Positions 32,966-43,367 of a stretch of 64,000 nt of DNA are shown here, in pieces. Source of the DNA: Branchinecta lynchi (Eukaryota > Arthropoda > Branchiopoda > Anostraca > Branchinectidae); the NCBI GenBank assembly GCA_023053575.1, contig JAKZAP010000004.1:21629252-21693251 (forward strand), written 5' to 3'. The notes under the pieces were generated by a model. That model was not told where the DNA came from and ran no database searches. It was given only the letters and a program-made list of their open reading frames with translations. The position numbers and the translations under genes were made by a program. Every line of letters begins with the position of its first letter. Position 1 is the stretch's first letter.

Positions 32966-34027
32966 CTAGTCCGATCCTTTCTCAGCCGCTTCAGCACTTG
33001 CTGGGTTCCCGTCACTTGGAACCTCACCTTCACAGTTATTTACACCTCCGACAGAATCTTTCCTCCCGAATATTTGTCTCGGAACCGCTGTTAATGAACT
33101 CGATCTCGCACGGAAAGACCCTGTCCGCTTTTGGGGTTGCGCGACACTGTCATTGGGGCTGATCACTTCAGCGTTACTTCGTTTCGCCATTTTGTTAACT
33201 GGGACAACAACTGACTGTACACTGCTAGATTCCGGACCCTTGGGAATGGGTGTAAACTGCATAGCGCTGCTGAAAACATTAGCATTACTTACGTCTTCAA
33301 CACTCCCGAAACTTGCGGCACTAGCGAATGTTCCCAATGAACTTGCCCGTGAACGCGTACCGTCTGAGTTAACAACCCCTGAGTAGCTACGGTAACTACG
33401 CACGTCCTTTACGTCTTGTCGAATAACTTCCTCAACTTTTTCCGTTGTAAAATTATACGCAAACATTCTCACTCCCACCAGAAGCTTCACACCCCTCAAT
33501 TTCGCATCCTGCTTATTTTTCCTTGCATCTTCAAGCATTGGCTTTAGCTGCCCTCGAGCGAACAATTCTCTAGCCGTGTAATCCGGTGCCATGAATACAC
33601 TAAATCGTTTTAGTTGCTGTGATGATCTGAGTACGTAATCACGTGTAAGCGCGCTAACGAACTTTATTAAAACAGGGGGAATCCCATTCGCCGATCTTAG
33701 GCGGAATACGTCTCGTATGTCTTTAAATGTCAAGTTCAGGTTTGGGATTCCGGCATTAAGAAACTGTGCAACATCTTCCCCAAGGGAGTTTCCTCTGATC
33801 TTTGGGGAGAAATTGTATATGATGATGTTATACCGTTTCACGTCTTTCTCCGCAAAATCCACCCTTTTCCTCGTAGCCAATACTTCCGCTTCTAGTTTGG
33901 TCACTTTCGACTGCACCGAACCCATTTCAGCATACCAATGTGCAAATCCAGAGTCCATTTTACTCGATAACTCTTCTTTTGTTTTCCTTATTTCTTCCAA
34001 AATCTGTTTCATGGCTAGATCTCCCAT
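32966..34027 (-). CDS. LINE ORF1: coiled coil + RNA-binding-like domain
   Basis: 353 residues from ATG at 34025-34027 to TAG at 32966-32968. Residues ~1-65 are heptad-rich (LEEIRKTKEELSSKMD, VTKLEAEVLATRKRV). Residues ~66-200 (YNIIIYNFSPKIRG..., DVFRLRSANGIPPVLIKF) look like the RRM-type nucleic-acid-binding domain of many LINE ORF1s. The tail is Ser/Ala-rich and basic. Its stop is followed in the same frame by ORF2. Confidence 0.8.
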   Translation of the reverse strand: MGDLAMKQILEEIRKTKEELSSKMDSGFAHWYAEMGSVQSKVTKLEAEVLATRKRVDFAEKDVKRYNIIIYNFSPKIRGNSLGEDVAQFLNAGIPNLNLTFKDIRDVFRLRSANGIPPVLIKFVSALTRDYVLRSSQQLKRFSVFMAPDYTARELFARGQLKPMLEDARKNKQDAKLRGVKLLVGVRMFAYNFTTEKVEEVIRQDVKDVRSYRSYSGVVNSDGTRSRASSLGTFASAASFGSVEDVSNANVFSSAMQFTPIPKGPESSSVQSVVVPVNKMAKRSNAEVISPNDSVAQPQKRTGSFRARSSSLTAVPRQIFGRKDSVGGVNNCEGEVPSDGNPASAEAAEKGSD

Positions 34028-34667
34028 CTTTAACAGCCTACTAAGATTGGAAAGGTGTACCTGTTATTTTACCCACGCTGACTCGGGCGTGCAGTTCGCT
34101 AAGCCACCGTTAATTATGCCACGGCTAACAGCAATTCCAAATCAGCTTCTCAGCAAAATCCACCTCCAGCAACGATTTCACAGTCGAATTCACTGTATAT
34201 TTATTTCACGTCTTGACTGAATGAATGCTGAATGGCAACTGACGCCAGCAGGCGCCCTACCACTACCACTACCCTCGAGTTTTGGCTCATAGCGACCATA
34301 CCTATACTGAGCGGACCAAGAGGTATTTACTGTAGCTTTTTACCCGTCTACTCTACTTCGTCTTCGCCGTTCCATATCGAAGAGAAAGAAAATGCAGGAG
34401 GCGTACTCCGCGCGCTGACCCGCTCTTGAGTGCGTCCAAAGAACCAATCAGCTTGGTCTTCTACTTTTCTTCAAGGTGGTTTCACAGCGATATAGCTAAT
34501 TGTAGAGCTAACGAAACGTGATGTGGCGCGAAGCTACTACCTCCGCTCGTTCGCAGCGGAAAAGGTACGGGGAAATACTCGACTACGCAATGTCATAGTA
34601 CAGAGATAGGGAGACGCAGGTCCTATCTGATTATTTGTTCTTGCTTTAACTTAGTCTTTACTTCCAG

Positions 34668-34793
34668 AGGCGAGATGACGACGTACCTGTGGTCCTACAA
34701 TTACCTGTACAGGAAATAAGGAGGATGTTCGCAAAGCCCCCTCCTCAAGAAGAGAAGGGACCAGCTGAGGACGACGAAGAAGCGGAAGAATGA
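34668..34793 (+). CDS. ABRA: Costars/ABRA-like gene, terminal exon
   Basis: Acceptor CTTTACTTCCAG ends at 34667; phase 0 in; stop TGA at 34791-34793. It encodes RRDDDVPVVLQL, the end of the costars domain, then PVQEIRRMFAKPPP and an acidic finish (GPAEDDEEAEE). The family usually stops just after the DDxVxxxL strand, so the last ~28 residues are an extension. Confidence 0.85.
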   Translation, partial: RRDDDVPVVLQLPVQEIRRMFAKPPPQEEKGPAEDDEEAEE

Positions 34794-35018
34794 CGTAGTG
34801 ACACGCCTTCTATACAACGTTTATGAAACTAGAGGAAGACTGTCAGCATTAAGGTCTACTAGGCTTAAATAAGCTGCAGGAAGAATCATTTGGTTTTCCT
34901 GCAACACATTGCAAACTAAAAGCCTCTTGGCCAGTTGTGATTCAGTATAGCCCAAGTTCGGCAGACCTGCTCCTAGAAACAAACTACTGGGTAATAGACG
35001 CGTACGTTCAGTTGAAAA

Positions 35019-35024
35019 AATAAA
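35019..35024 (+). terminator. Polyadenylation signal, costars gene
   Basis: AATAAA, about 226 bp after the stop codon, with no earlier copy in the 3' flank. Confidence 0.5.
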
Positions 35025-35094
35025 CCATGTAAGTTAAGCTCTACATTAAATGCCATATATAGCTAACCCAACAGGACAGTTGTCAATTGTATAG

Positions 35095-35100
35095 TTTATT
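35095..35100 (-). terminator. Possible polyadenylation signal, PHKB
   Basis: TTTATT on the plus strand is AATAAA on the minus strand. It is the only clear one I saw below the PHKB stop, which would give a 3' UTR of about 1.5 kb ending some 50 bp from the end of the costars gene. Confidence 0.3.
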
Positions 35101-36588
35101 TCGCAAATTCGAAACAAAATCGAAAAAAAAACATAAATAAAGGAACAAAATCTGTAAGACAACAGAACACGGGTAAAATAAGCAAATTTGTATCTTAATA
35201 TAAAACACGAGCGTGAAGTCGATCACCAACTAAGAAGATTTGCTTGATTAAAACTAAGAAATTTCTTTCCAGGCAATCACAGCCTTTAACGGAAGGGAAG
35301 ACGAAAAACAGGATTAAAATCACTTCCGTATAAAAAGTTTCATAGCATTTAAAAAAGGGTGCGTAGTTTCAACAGATGTGAGACGCCTTTCTATCAGAAG
35401 GGGTATGCTTCTTTGAACGCTAGTTAACAATTAAAAAGCGCTATTTTCATCCACATGCTGTGACAAAAGTCAACTAGCAGTCAGCGCCAAGAAGCTAATA
35501 AGAATACCTGGATGAATATTTTCGCAATGGGTCAGTCAGAGCAAATAACACTAGTGAGTAGCGCCAAGACCTGTGCTTTCCATGAATTGGCAACTGGCCT
35601 TATTCGAAGCGCCGCCAACTATGCTCGTGACATTGAAAGCGAGACAAACTTGCGGGTTTAAGAAATTACTAGTAGGATACAGCTAAGATGCGGTCTACTC
35701 ACAGTGAAGAAGCAGAGAAAGTTGTATACTTTTTTTTGCTGTGTTTGGAATACGGATTATCGGAGCCACAGCTGGTAAACGACTGCTTGAGTTTCAGTAC
35801 GAACGTTCTCTATGACCGGCGGTGCTAGTGTCGCTGCTATATGAGTGTGTGTCGCTTTTTACTCCCTAGGGCTATTTTATACATTTTAGCCCCAAACTGC
35901 AATGTTCAAAGCTAAGTTCAAAAGAAGCCTATCTTTACTCTATCAATGCTTCCAATAATTTGTTGGACAGTCTGAAAGCCGAAATAACCTACAACGAACA
36001 GTGTTTTCGGCAGAACGTATTATTACTGTTAGAACCGTCTGTCGATGTTACAGAAAAATGTGATTTCAACCTTTGTTACGCTTCTGTAAAATATATCATT
36101 GTGTAAATACATCATATCATATCATATCATGGTTTGCAATGTTAATTTTGCAGAAAAACAACACTTAAAAGGTCACGATGGAAATATTCATTAACGTGAA
36201 TAAATATTGTAATATTCCATATCGTATGAAAATGCGCATAATTTTACGACAGTCTGACAATGTAGATGCAGTACTTACAATATAGTGTAGGCGGTGGGGA
36301 GAGAGGGGATGTAGGGTAGCAGAAAACAACGACATAACGACAAGGTAGATTTCACGCAAAACGACCTCCATCGAGATTCAAACTTAATACATGTTCTCCT
36401 CAAAGCTAGAATTCCTAAGAAAGTACACAAGATTTTTCTACTGTAGTTACTTTTTGCATACTCATCTTTTCGAGTTGTGTGGTTCTTCTCATAGTCAGTA
36501 ACACAGAGAACAAGACTGACCGAACAGATCGATTACTTCCTATCCAACAGAAAATCAGCCGATATTATTCACACGGAGCCGACGAGAC
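35101..36588 (-). other. PHKB 3' flank / probable 3' UTR
   Basis: No gene. It holds a LINE-tail relic near 36105-36130, (ATCAT)n in plus orientation, resembling the tail of the 29-kb LINE. Confidence 0.4.
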
Positions 36589-36921
36589 TTACGACACATG
36601 ACATCCCTCCGGTGCATCGTGGTCAATCCCGTCTTCAACAAGACCCCCCTTCAACAAATTGTTGACCACCGCTCTTGCTAAGAGTCCGTTGGTTAGTGAT
36701 TGCGGCGCGGCACATAATTTCAGAATGTGAGGGCTAAGCGGTTCGGACAAACTGGAGGCTTTGGCTACGATGTTCATCATGTCTATGGACTCTTTTCGGC
36801 CAAATCCGGAGTCTTTGAGGAAGATCTGAAGAGCATCAGCAACGAGCTGGTCCAGATCGACTTTGTGCTTGAAGCGAAGTTCGGGATTCCGCTCTAGAAT
36901 GGTGGCCAAAACGCACAGAAG
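36589..36921 (-). CDS. PHKB: PHKB terminal exon
   Basis: Acceptor CTTTTTTTTCAG; starts in phase 0 (LLCVLATILERNPELRFKHK); 110 residues to TAA at 36589-36591. The end is DAPEGCHVS: Cys, two aliphatic-side positions (H, V), Ser, fitting a CaaX box. Confidence 0.92.
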   Translation of the reverse strand, partial: LLCVLATILERNPELRFKHKVDLDQLVADALQIFLKDSGFGRKESIDMMNIVAKASSLSEPLSPHILKLCAAPQSLTNGLLARAVVNNLLKGGLVEDGIDHDAPEGCHVS

Positions 36922-37994
36922 CTGAAAAAAAAGAGCTTTTCGACCAATTGCTCCATAGCGAGAACATAAGTTTAGCATTTAAGTGAAAGAAATGCCATAG
37001 TAACCATTTAAAAAATTCCTTAACTTTACTTGCGCTCTGAGAGAAGTCAGTATGCTACACTACGTTACGTTATAAGCTGTTTAAGTAAAATTCTTTTACC
37101 TGTATTGTAAGTAAGTGTATTTATTCTTTTAAAACCGTCTACAGTAGCTACTCAGCGCAACCTATAACCAAGATAAAATAAACTCAAAGTCATAAACTTT
37201 TTTATTCTTAATTTTTGCCCTCTGATAATGATGATAATGTAATATAATGCAACAAATAGGAAATAAATAAATTCTTAAGACTTTTAGGCTGACCATACTA
37301 GGCATGTAAGACTTCATCACTTCCCCGAGCAAGAAAACAGGGGAGCATGTCTAAAAAGAAATCCCAATCCTGGACATCTTGAAGGGGCTCGGGAACGACA
37401 AGAACGGAGTGAGCACGACAGAAGAACTCCAGCATTTCTTGTGGGTATACTAAGTAGTTGGTAGACGAGTGTTCCAGTCTCTGTCAACAACAGTTTCTAC
37501 GTTAAAGGATACTTCCTTTATTGCTCAGCAAAAATTAGTCCTTCGTTTATTAAATAAATTTCTAAATTTGTTAAATTTCTTAAGAGTTATTTAGAGGCGA
37601 AAGCCTTTTCTCTTGCTTTATATTACCTTCATTCAGGCATTCAGGTTGCGTAGCGTATCTTTTACACTTAAACGAGAAGCTTTCGCGTGGATGCTCATTT
37701 ACAATCCTTTTTCGGTTTCTTCTGCTGAATCTTAATTTTTTTCACGTATCTTTCTTTATTTCATCATCGTCATGTTTTTTTGTTTTTTCTTCTTCAAAAA
37801 CTGCAGTTTTCCACTTACACAAATCTGATACGTACACGTCGCCGCATCGCAAGAATAGAACTTGGTTCTTCTCTTGCGTTGCGTTTATTGGTCTGCGTAA
37901 GCTCTGCGTTGTGTCGACTCAAGCACGACGCAGAGCTTGCATAGCTTAGTGTGAAAGGCTCAACGCAAAAATGGGAAAGCGTCTTAAGGCTTAC
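36922..37994 (-). other. PHKB intron
   Basis: AT-rich intron of 1.07 kb without a repeat I recognise. Confidence 0.5.
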
Positions 37995-38235
37995 CTCTAC
38001 GATTATCTGCCTGTATTCGGAGCGCTTGCACGAGTTAAGCATGTCTTCAACAACGAGTCTCAAGTTCAACTCAGACAGGGTCATATTCTGTACAGTCGAG
38101 TCCCTCGCTAGGAAGTACCCTTGCAGCTGTATTCCCTCTGAGCTTTTGTTGAGAATAAGCCAGACTTTCGGATAGAATCCATCCGGAACGCGCCCCAGAC
38201 AACCCTCTAGCTGTCGGCGGTTCAAAGGGCTAAGC
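37995..38235 (-). CDS. PHKB: PHKB exon
   Basis: 241 nt; acceptor TTTCCTATTTTCAG, donor GTAGAG|GTAAGC. One base in, phase 0 out. It encodes LSPLNRRQLEGCLGRVPDGF, YPKVWLILNKSSEGIQLQGY and the NMTLSELNLRLVVEDML region. A MITE begins only 18 bp upstream of the exon. Confidence 0.92.
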
Positions 38236-38253
38236 CTGAAAATAGGAAATTAT

Positions 38254-38545
38254 GAGCCTGTTCCACCCTCCTATCAATAATAACCATTAGTTACTATTTC
38301 CGTTCCAACCCCACGAAAAGTTACTACGCTGACCCTTCCAACCTTCTCGAAATAGTAACTAATAGTAACTATTACCATGCTCGGAAGCGTAGTAAGCGTG
38401 GTAACTACGGATCTCTGTAACGTGATTGGCTGGATTATCCCATGGAGTGATATGTTGGCGAAAATAGAAAAACACGTTCCAGCCAAGAAGCCAAAATTCG
38501 TGACTTTATGCGTAGTAACTACGGTAAGTAGGGTGGAACACGCTC
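38254..38545 (+). mobile_element. MITE family C, copy 1 (292 bp)
   Basis: Inverted ends GAGCCTGTTCCACCCT and AGGGTGGAACACGCTC with exact 3-bp duplication TAT (38251-38253, 38546-38548). The interior has TAGTTACTATT and GTAGTAACTACG palindromes and TAACGTGATTGG. Two more copies are at 55712-56016 and 56294-56589. Confidence 0.82.
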
Positions 38546-38928
38546 TATGAGAGGCTGTTAGTCACAGGCCAGTCGTGAACAGCGGTGAATAGTCTAGGAT
38601 GGAAAAACGGCGAACTAATAATCTTTCCCCTATACTATTGTCGAAAACTTTTCATTCGAACAAATATACACGTTGAGCACTGTGCACTCAAAGTTTCTTC
38701 TATTACACATGTTCAAACCTGTAGACCAATGAGATATAAAACTGTTACAATTGGCAAAACATTCACCATCATTAGTAAAATAGGAAATGACACGGAAATT
38801 AAAAAAAAAAAAAACCAGCGACCGAGTCACTCTTCCAGGTCACTTGAAGTGAATTCTCAGTATTCTTAACTTCTTCGTTTCGATAGTCGCGGTATTTTGA
38901 AAGGCAAAGTGCGGTTTAGGTTAGCCAT

Positions 38929-39110
38929 CAGAGCCGTTACTAGCCAAAAATGTGTCGGGGGGGGGGGGGGGGGGGGCAAGGTATTTACCGACTGGCTGGT
39001 CATTTTTACTGACTGGTTTTGCAGATGAAAATGACTAACATTGAGAAAAAACGACCGTGTTGACGAAAAATCGGCTGAGGCTTAAGGCCTCTCGGACTGC
39101 ACACTTTTTA
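38929..39110 (+). mobile_element. MITE fragment (CAGAG-end family)
   Basis: CAGAGCCGTTACTAGCC, a G run and TTTACCGACTGGCTGG match the left end of the element at 54763-55103. The right end was not found. Confidence 0.5.
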
Positions 39111-40634
39111 GATAGTTCCATGGCGTTTTCAAGTTTGACCACGGGAAGATAATGCGGCACAAATTACTGGTCACTGTCAAAACAGCTGCCTGCAGAAACA
39201 TCAAAGTGATAGACACACATCAAGCTAGTGTCTGAATAACAAGTAAACAAAAACAGCCAAATGTTTTGGCAGTCCATATTTGCTTCAATCATTTCTTTGT
39301 TTTAAGTTTTACATAATTCCTGCTTTACAACCAGCCAAACTTTCGACAATTACGTTGCGTGGTTTCAACAGGCTCCACTGAACAAAATGATTGGGCATGA
39401 TGGATGGAGTCGTTGCTCTAAACGGTTGATAAATTTCGGCTGGTATTGGGATTTTCAGATAAACTTTTTCGTCGTGTTCACAAATCTTCTCTATACCGAC
39501 TGGTAAATCTCCTCACATGAATCAACTCCTTAACAGTCACATCTGCTTCAAATATCGAAAATATGATGCAGATGTTCGGACATGATCGAAACTGTGAACG
39601 GGTTTTCAATCCAGTTTCGGAGGCGGATGCGAATTTCGAATTCGATTTAAAAAATCTTAATGCACAGAGCCCAGCAAAAATTTGATTGCGAATAGACAGA
39701 TGAGAAAAAAAAAGTTTTGCATTTTACAGATTCGGCAACAAATTTCGAATCCGCATCCGATGGCGTGTACACCGGACTGTTTATGCAGATTACTTTAAGC
39801 TTGGTGCCGAAAATTCCTCACAAGAATACGTCAGTGGAGATTCCACCTGAAATGTGGCTTATGTGAGAACTTCCAACTCGAAATCTTGCGATTTATTCCC
39901 GCTTAAGGTTATTCTCATCGTCCAAATGTTTCACTCACCTGAAAACCTGCCCAGAAACGATCTGCCTGATCTTAACTCTCGCTAAAACCTACGTGATAAC
40001 CATATTATCACGATTTTTACTTATCCTCTGTAAAAAAAACACAAATTTTCTGACGAAAATGTGGAAATACTTATTTTCCTTGCCAAAGAAAATCAAACCC
40101 GGTCTGAAATCTGGCACATTTTCAGTCTTGTTCAAACATGTGATACCGAAAATGTTAAAATCTGGAGGAATGTAGCCTACCGACCAGAAAAAATATAGTG
40201 TGATTTGAGAACAAATTAGGTCCTCAGCTCATCATTCCAAGCTGAGCGTCAAGAAACTACCTTAAGTCTCAGATCAATGTAGAGCCCCCCTCCCCCCCCA
40301 AAAAAAAAAGAAGAGAAAGCAACATATGCTAATGCAGGTTTCTCGGCAGTGTGAACTATATTGAAACTACATTCAAACAATGCGTAAAACGGATCCGTCA
40401 GCTACGACATTTTGGCAGCGACATTTCGGCCCTTCTTGGCAAGGGTCCTCTTCAGGCTGTCCAACTTCTGAGCTGAGCTGACGTATCCGTCTTATGTATT
40501 ATTTGAACATGAGTTTTCCAATCAGCTTGGTCTCAAGGAGTATTCACCGAAACCACCTTAAATCTCAGCAAAAAGTAACCCTTTATCCCAAAACCGACAA
40601 TACGAATCAAAAGAGCAAAAGAATAGATGCATAC
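39111..40634 (-). other. PHKB intron with foldback fragment
   Basis: Mostly unrecognised. 40370-40510 is a short foldback: CAATGCGTAAAACGGATCCG / CTGACGTATCCGTCTTATG around CCCTTCTTGGCAAGGGTCC, related to 20600-21056. Confidence 0.45.
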
Positions 40635-40829
40635 CTTTCATCAGTGGCCCAATCTTTGATCGTGAAAACTTTGTAAATGAGTCTTCTCAATTCGCTCGGC
40701 GACCGTTCGGTTAGCGATTGCAATGGCTGCCCTACCTCACTGACAGTCTGACTGGCAGGCTCATTAACTCGCACGTCGTTCGGAACATCCTTCATGGTCA
40801 GATAAAGTTCCACAGCTTTCAGGACCCAT
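40635..40829 (-). CDS. PHKB: PHKB exon
   Basis: 195 nt; acceptor TCGGTTTTCCAG, donor GAAAG|GTATGC. One base in, two out. It encodes WVLKAVELYLTMKDVPNDVR..., then LTERSPSELRRLIYKVFTI. The SPSEL block aligns with the LSPSE region of PHKB. Confidence 0.9.
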
Positions 40830-41679
40830 CTGGAAAACCGACGAAGTTTTATTTCAGAAGTCACCATACAAATGGAACACAGACAGTGACGAAGTGGAAA
40901 CAAGGATAACCTTTGTCCATGGCGGAAATACCAACAGTGGGAAGTCATGTTTAGTGGCAAGGAAATTAGAACTGAGTGTGAAAAATGAGAAAGAGATCGC
41001 CGTAATACACTTTCAGAATTTTCGATACAGCAGACAGTCCATTAATGTTACGCACAAAGATAATTAAACTTCTGGAAACAGTTCCTACGCAGTTCCTCCG
41101 CCACCGCTTCATTCGTGACTCTCAGATGACTGGTCCATAAAGAGGATTCCACGTCCGTGGAAACTACCACCTTTGGTAATGTGTTCAATCTTTCCAGATG
41201 TCTGACCTGGGTCGCTTGCCAAATTCCGGGCTGCATTTAATCGTGCGTTTATTTAGTTGTCTAGTTCAGGCTGATCTTTTCTTTCTTCTTTTTTAATTGT
41301 TTTCAAATACTCCATATGGACATGCCATGTGCCATTTCTTGTATGTATGAATACAATTATTGATTCACTGACGGAATTCACTGCCAGATGTTACCTCGCT
41401 TTTCTTTAGCTGGCCGAGGTTCCACAACAATATTATGGACTCATAATGCAGGAGCAAATCCATAGTGGGTATGGACCAGATTGCAGAAACTATGTATTAA
41501 TATATAGAGTTGTCAATGGTGGTCCGCTAGTCCTCACCTCTCGGTATCGATGACCCTTGATTGAAAATCGATAAGTTACAATTTTAGGCTTGAGCTGACG
41601 GATGCTTTCTAATAGGCTGATTTCAACACTTCAGTACTCCAAACAGGCATCAGAGCGACTACATTACCAGCCACATATC

Positions 41680-42240
41680 CATCAGGCTACCAGTTTTGAC
41701 TTGTCTTTTTAACAGTATTTAACATATTTCCTAATATGTGAAGACCTATTTGTAATCCTACAGTAGCGAACTACAATACTGACTACCCGTATGGTTGGTG
41801 GAGACGAAGCTCCTTTTTTTGCGAATTTTATACCTAATTTTTTACTTTCAGTGTTGGAAAACAAAACAAACAAAATTTAAAGGACCCATCGTACCTATAA
41901 TGCCAATGCATTCTATTTCCGTAACTACATTCACTGATCCGGAATCCAATTTCCATGTTCATTCTAAACAGGTTAACGACATCTCACTAATCTTTGCACT
42001 TGCCACAATTCACTATTTCCTGTGTACATTATTTTTCAGACGAGTGTTCACGTCTCATGCTAGGATGCGTCAAACCGGTTATCTGCATTTTGCCAAGTTT
42101 TGCCATAGCGTCAATGTGTCAGGGAAACGGCTTAGAACAGCCAAAGCCGTGGCTACTTTGTTAAAAGCTGAGTTTAATTTTACAGTATTCAGATATCTTT
42201 GGATGCTTGAACAAAAATAGTAAATAGTGTGAGGTGTGCT
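41680..42240 (+). repeat. Family E repeat
   Basis: Related to 51550-51806 and, reversed, to 15428-15660 and 50550-50760. Shared blocks: CTCACTAATCTTTGCACTTG, AAACCGGTTATCTGCATTTT, GTAAATAGTGTGAGGTGTGC. The 141-residue ORF over it has no counterpart in the other copies, so I do not call a gene. Confidence 0.5.
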
Positions 42241-42423
42241 TTCAACAACGGATAAACCCTATCCTGCTTGGTGAGATGTTCTGTTCCTTACCTTGATTGG
42301 GAAATGCAACAAATCTGATCTGCAAAAAAAAAATAAGCAAAACTTTTGTTCGACCTGTCGCCCCTGCCGGAGGAAACACAAATCAACTTTCTTTATAAAC
42401 CATCTAATAGGGAACATCCTTAC

Positions 42424-42626
42424 CCAACTCGGATTTTTAGAATTCCAACAAATAGCTCAGGGTTAGTTGCAATCAGTCGACCACAGTAGAGCATGACTTC
42501 CTGCTGCAGCACAGCCTGAACGACATCATATGGGGCTACATGTTTGTACAAAACGTCGTGAATCTCAGCTGGAGTCATAGGTTTGTCTAACACAATCTCT
42601 TCCTTTCCAATGACACCAACAGTTAA
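42424..42626 (-). CDS. PHKB: PHKB exon
   Basis: 203 nt; acceptor CTTTCATAG, donor GTTGG|GTAAGG. Phase 0 in, two out. It encodes LTVGVIGKEEIVLDKPMTPA, then VLQQEVMLYCGRLIATNPEL and FVGILKIRVG, strongly conserved in the family. Confidence 0.93.
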
Positions 42627-43367
42627 CTATGAAAGAAAGAAAATTCAAGGACGCTGAGCAGTAAATGATCTGAAGCTGGATTTTTGTCAGAAGGAAATTC
42701 CAACCGAGATTCCAACTGTTTAGCACAGACTAGGTCAGCCGCTATCTTTTCACAGCAACAAAAAAGACGCTGCTCTAACAAATTATACAGTGATGTCATC
42801 GAATCTGTTTTATTTAAAACAAAAATATGTGTATATTTTGTTTGCTGGGCTGAGCACAAGTCACAACAGGTTTAATCAAAACTTTTTAATTTAAAGTGGC
42901 AAAATATTAAATAAAAATGATCTTCTCGCAGTTTCTGACAAACGAAATAATAAACAACTGCCAACGTTGAAATAAAATAATTAATCAATATATTACAGAT
43001 TACTAGGCTAGCATACAAAGTATCACAAACGGTGTGCTAAGTGTTGAACGAGCAATATCGCTCAGTAACCTTTGTTCAGTATCCTTCCTGAAATTTATCT
43101 CTGATCGTAACAAACCTCTCCTGTCTCTACCCCTAGAGAAAAGTCTTATGTTTTCTCACCGCCCGAGAGCATTCCAGCAAATTGAAAATTCGCCGCTTTA
43201 CCATTTTCTCCTTTAAACAGGCCCAAGCTGCTTGAAAACACCCCAAGGTCTACAAATGGGATTTAAAAGAAGATAAACGGAGAGAAAGCATTTAGTATCG
43301 TCCAATACTGAGGTAATTATTGATTAAAAGCCTGATCCAACGACTGACCCAGTCTATCACAGCAGAA

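Larger units (their letters stand above)
29045..34230 (-). mobile_element. Non-LTR retrotransposon (LINE), nearly complete
   Basis: Two-ORF LINE in antisense within the last intron of the costars gene. It has an ORF1 (353 residues), an APE-type endonuclease plus reverse transcriptase ORF2 with a C-terminal CCHC-like knuckle, and a 3' UTR ending in a (TATCA/ATGAT)n microsatellite at about 29047-29075. The tail and domain order fit the CR1/L2/jockey group, but the clade is not certain. The 5' boundary near 34230 is a guess and no target duplication was found. Relatives with the same knuckle lie at 46400-47100 and 51040-51370. Confidence 0.85.
24569..35024 (+). other. ABRA: Gene: costars-domain, ABRA/STARS-like protein
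   Basis: Plus-strand gene, coding exons 25495-25655, 26399-26549, 27342-27434 and 34668-34793 plus an uncertain first exon. All phases agree and give about 177 codons after the start exon. The N-terminal part has the NPFS motif (QSNPFSSEFE) and YGRP linker known from actin-binding Rho-activating protein. The C-terminal costars domain follows (GSLTEKRG, then IPFGELF, then NKLVGLLLRARKHRLV.FEGE, then DDDVPVVLQL). Costars proteins bind or act on actin and Rho/SRF signalling in vertebrate muscle and in Dictyostelium; the role here is inferred. A 28-residue acidic tail after the domain is unusual. A polyadenylation signal AATAAA lies at 35019-35024. The last intron (7.2 kb) hosts an antisense LINE. 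Confidence 0.85.

Noticed and set aside
29045..34230. LTR retrotransposon or virus-like element
   Set aside because: No LTRs, protease or integrase. The endonuclease and FADD-type reverse transcriptase are those of a LINE.
41048..41236. 62-residue minus-strand ORF between two PHKB exons
   Set aside because: The exons at 42424-42626 and 40635-40829 join directly in phase and restore the conserved RVG-W sequence, so there is no room for an extra exon.
41795..42220. 141-residue plus-strand ORF
   Set aside because: It overlaps the dispersed family E repeat, and the frame is not kept in the other copies.
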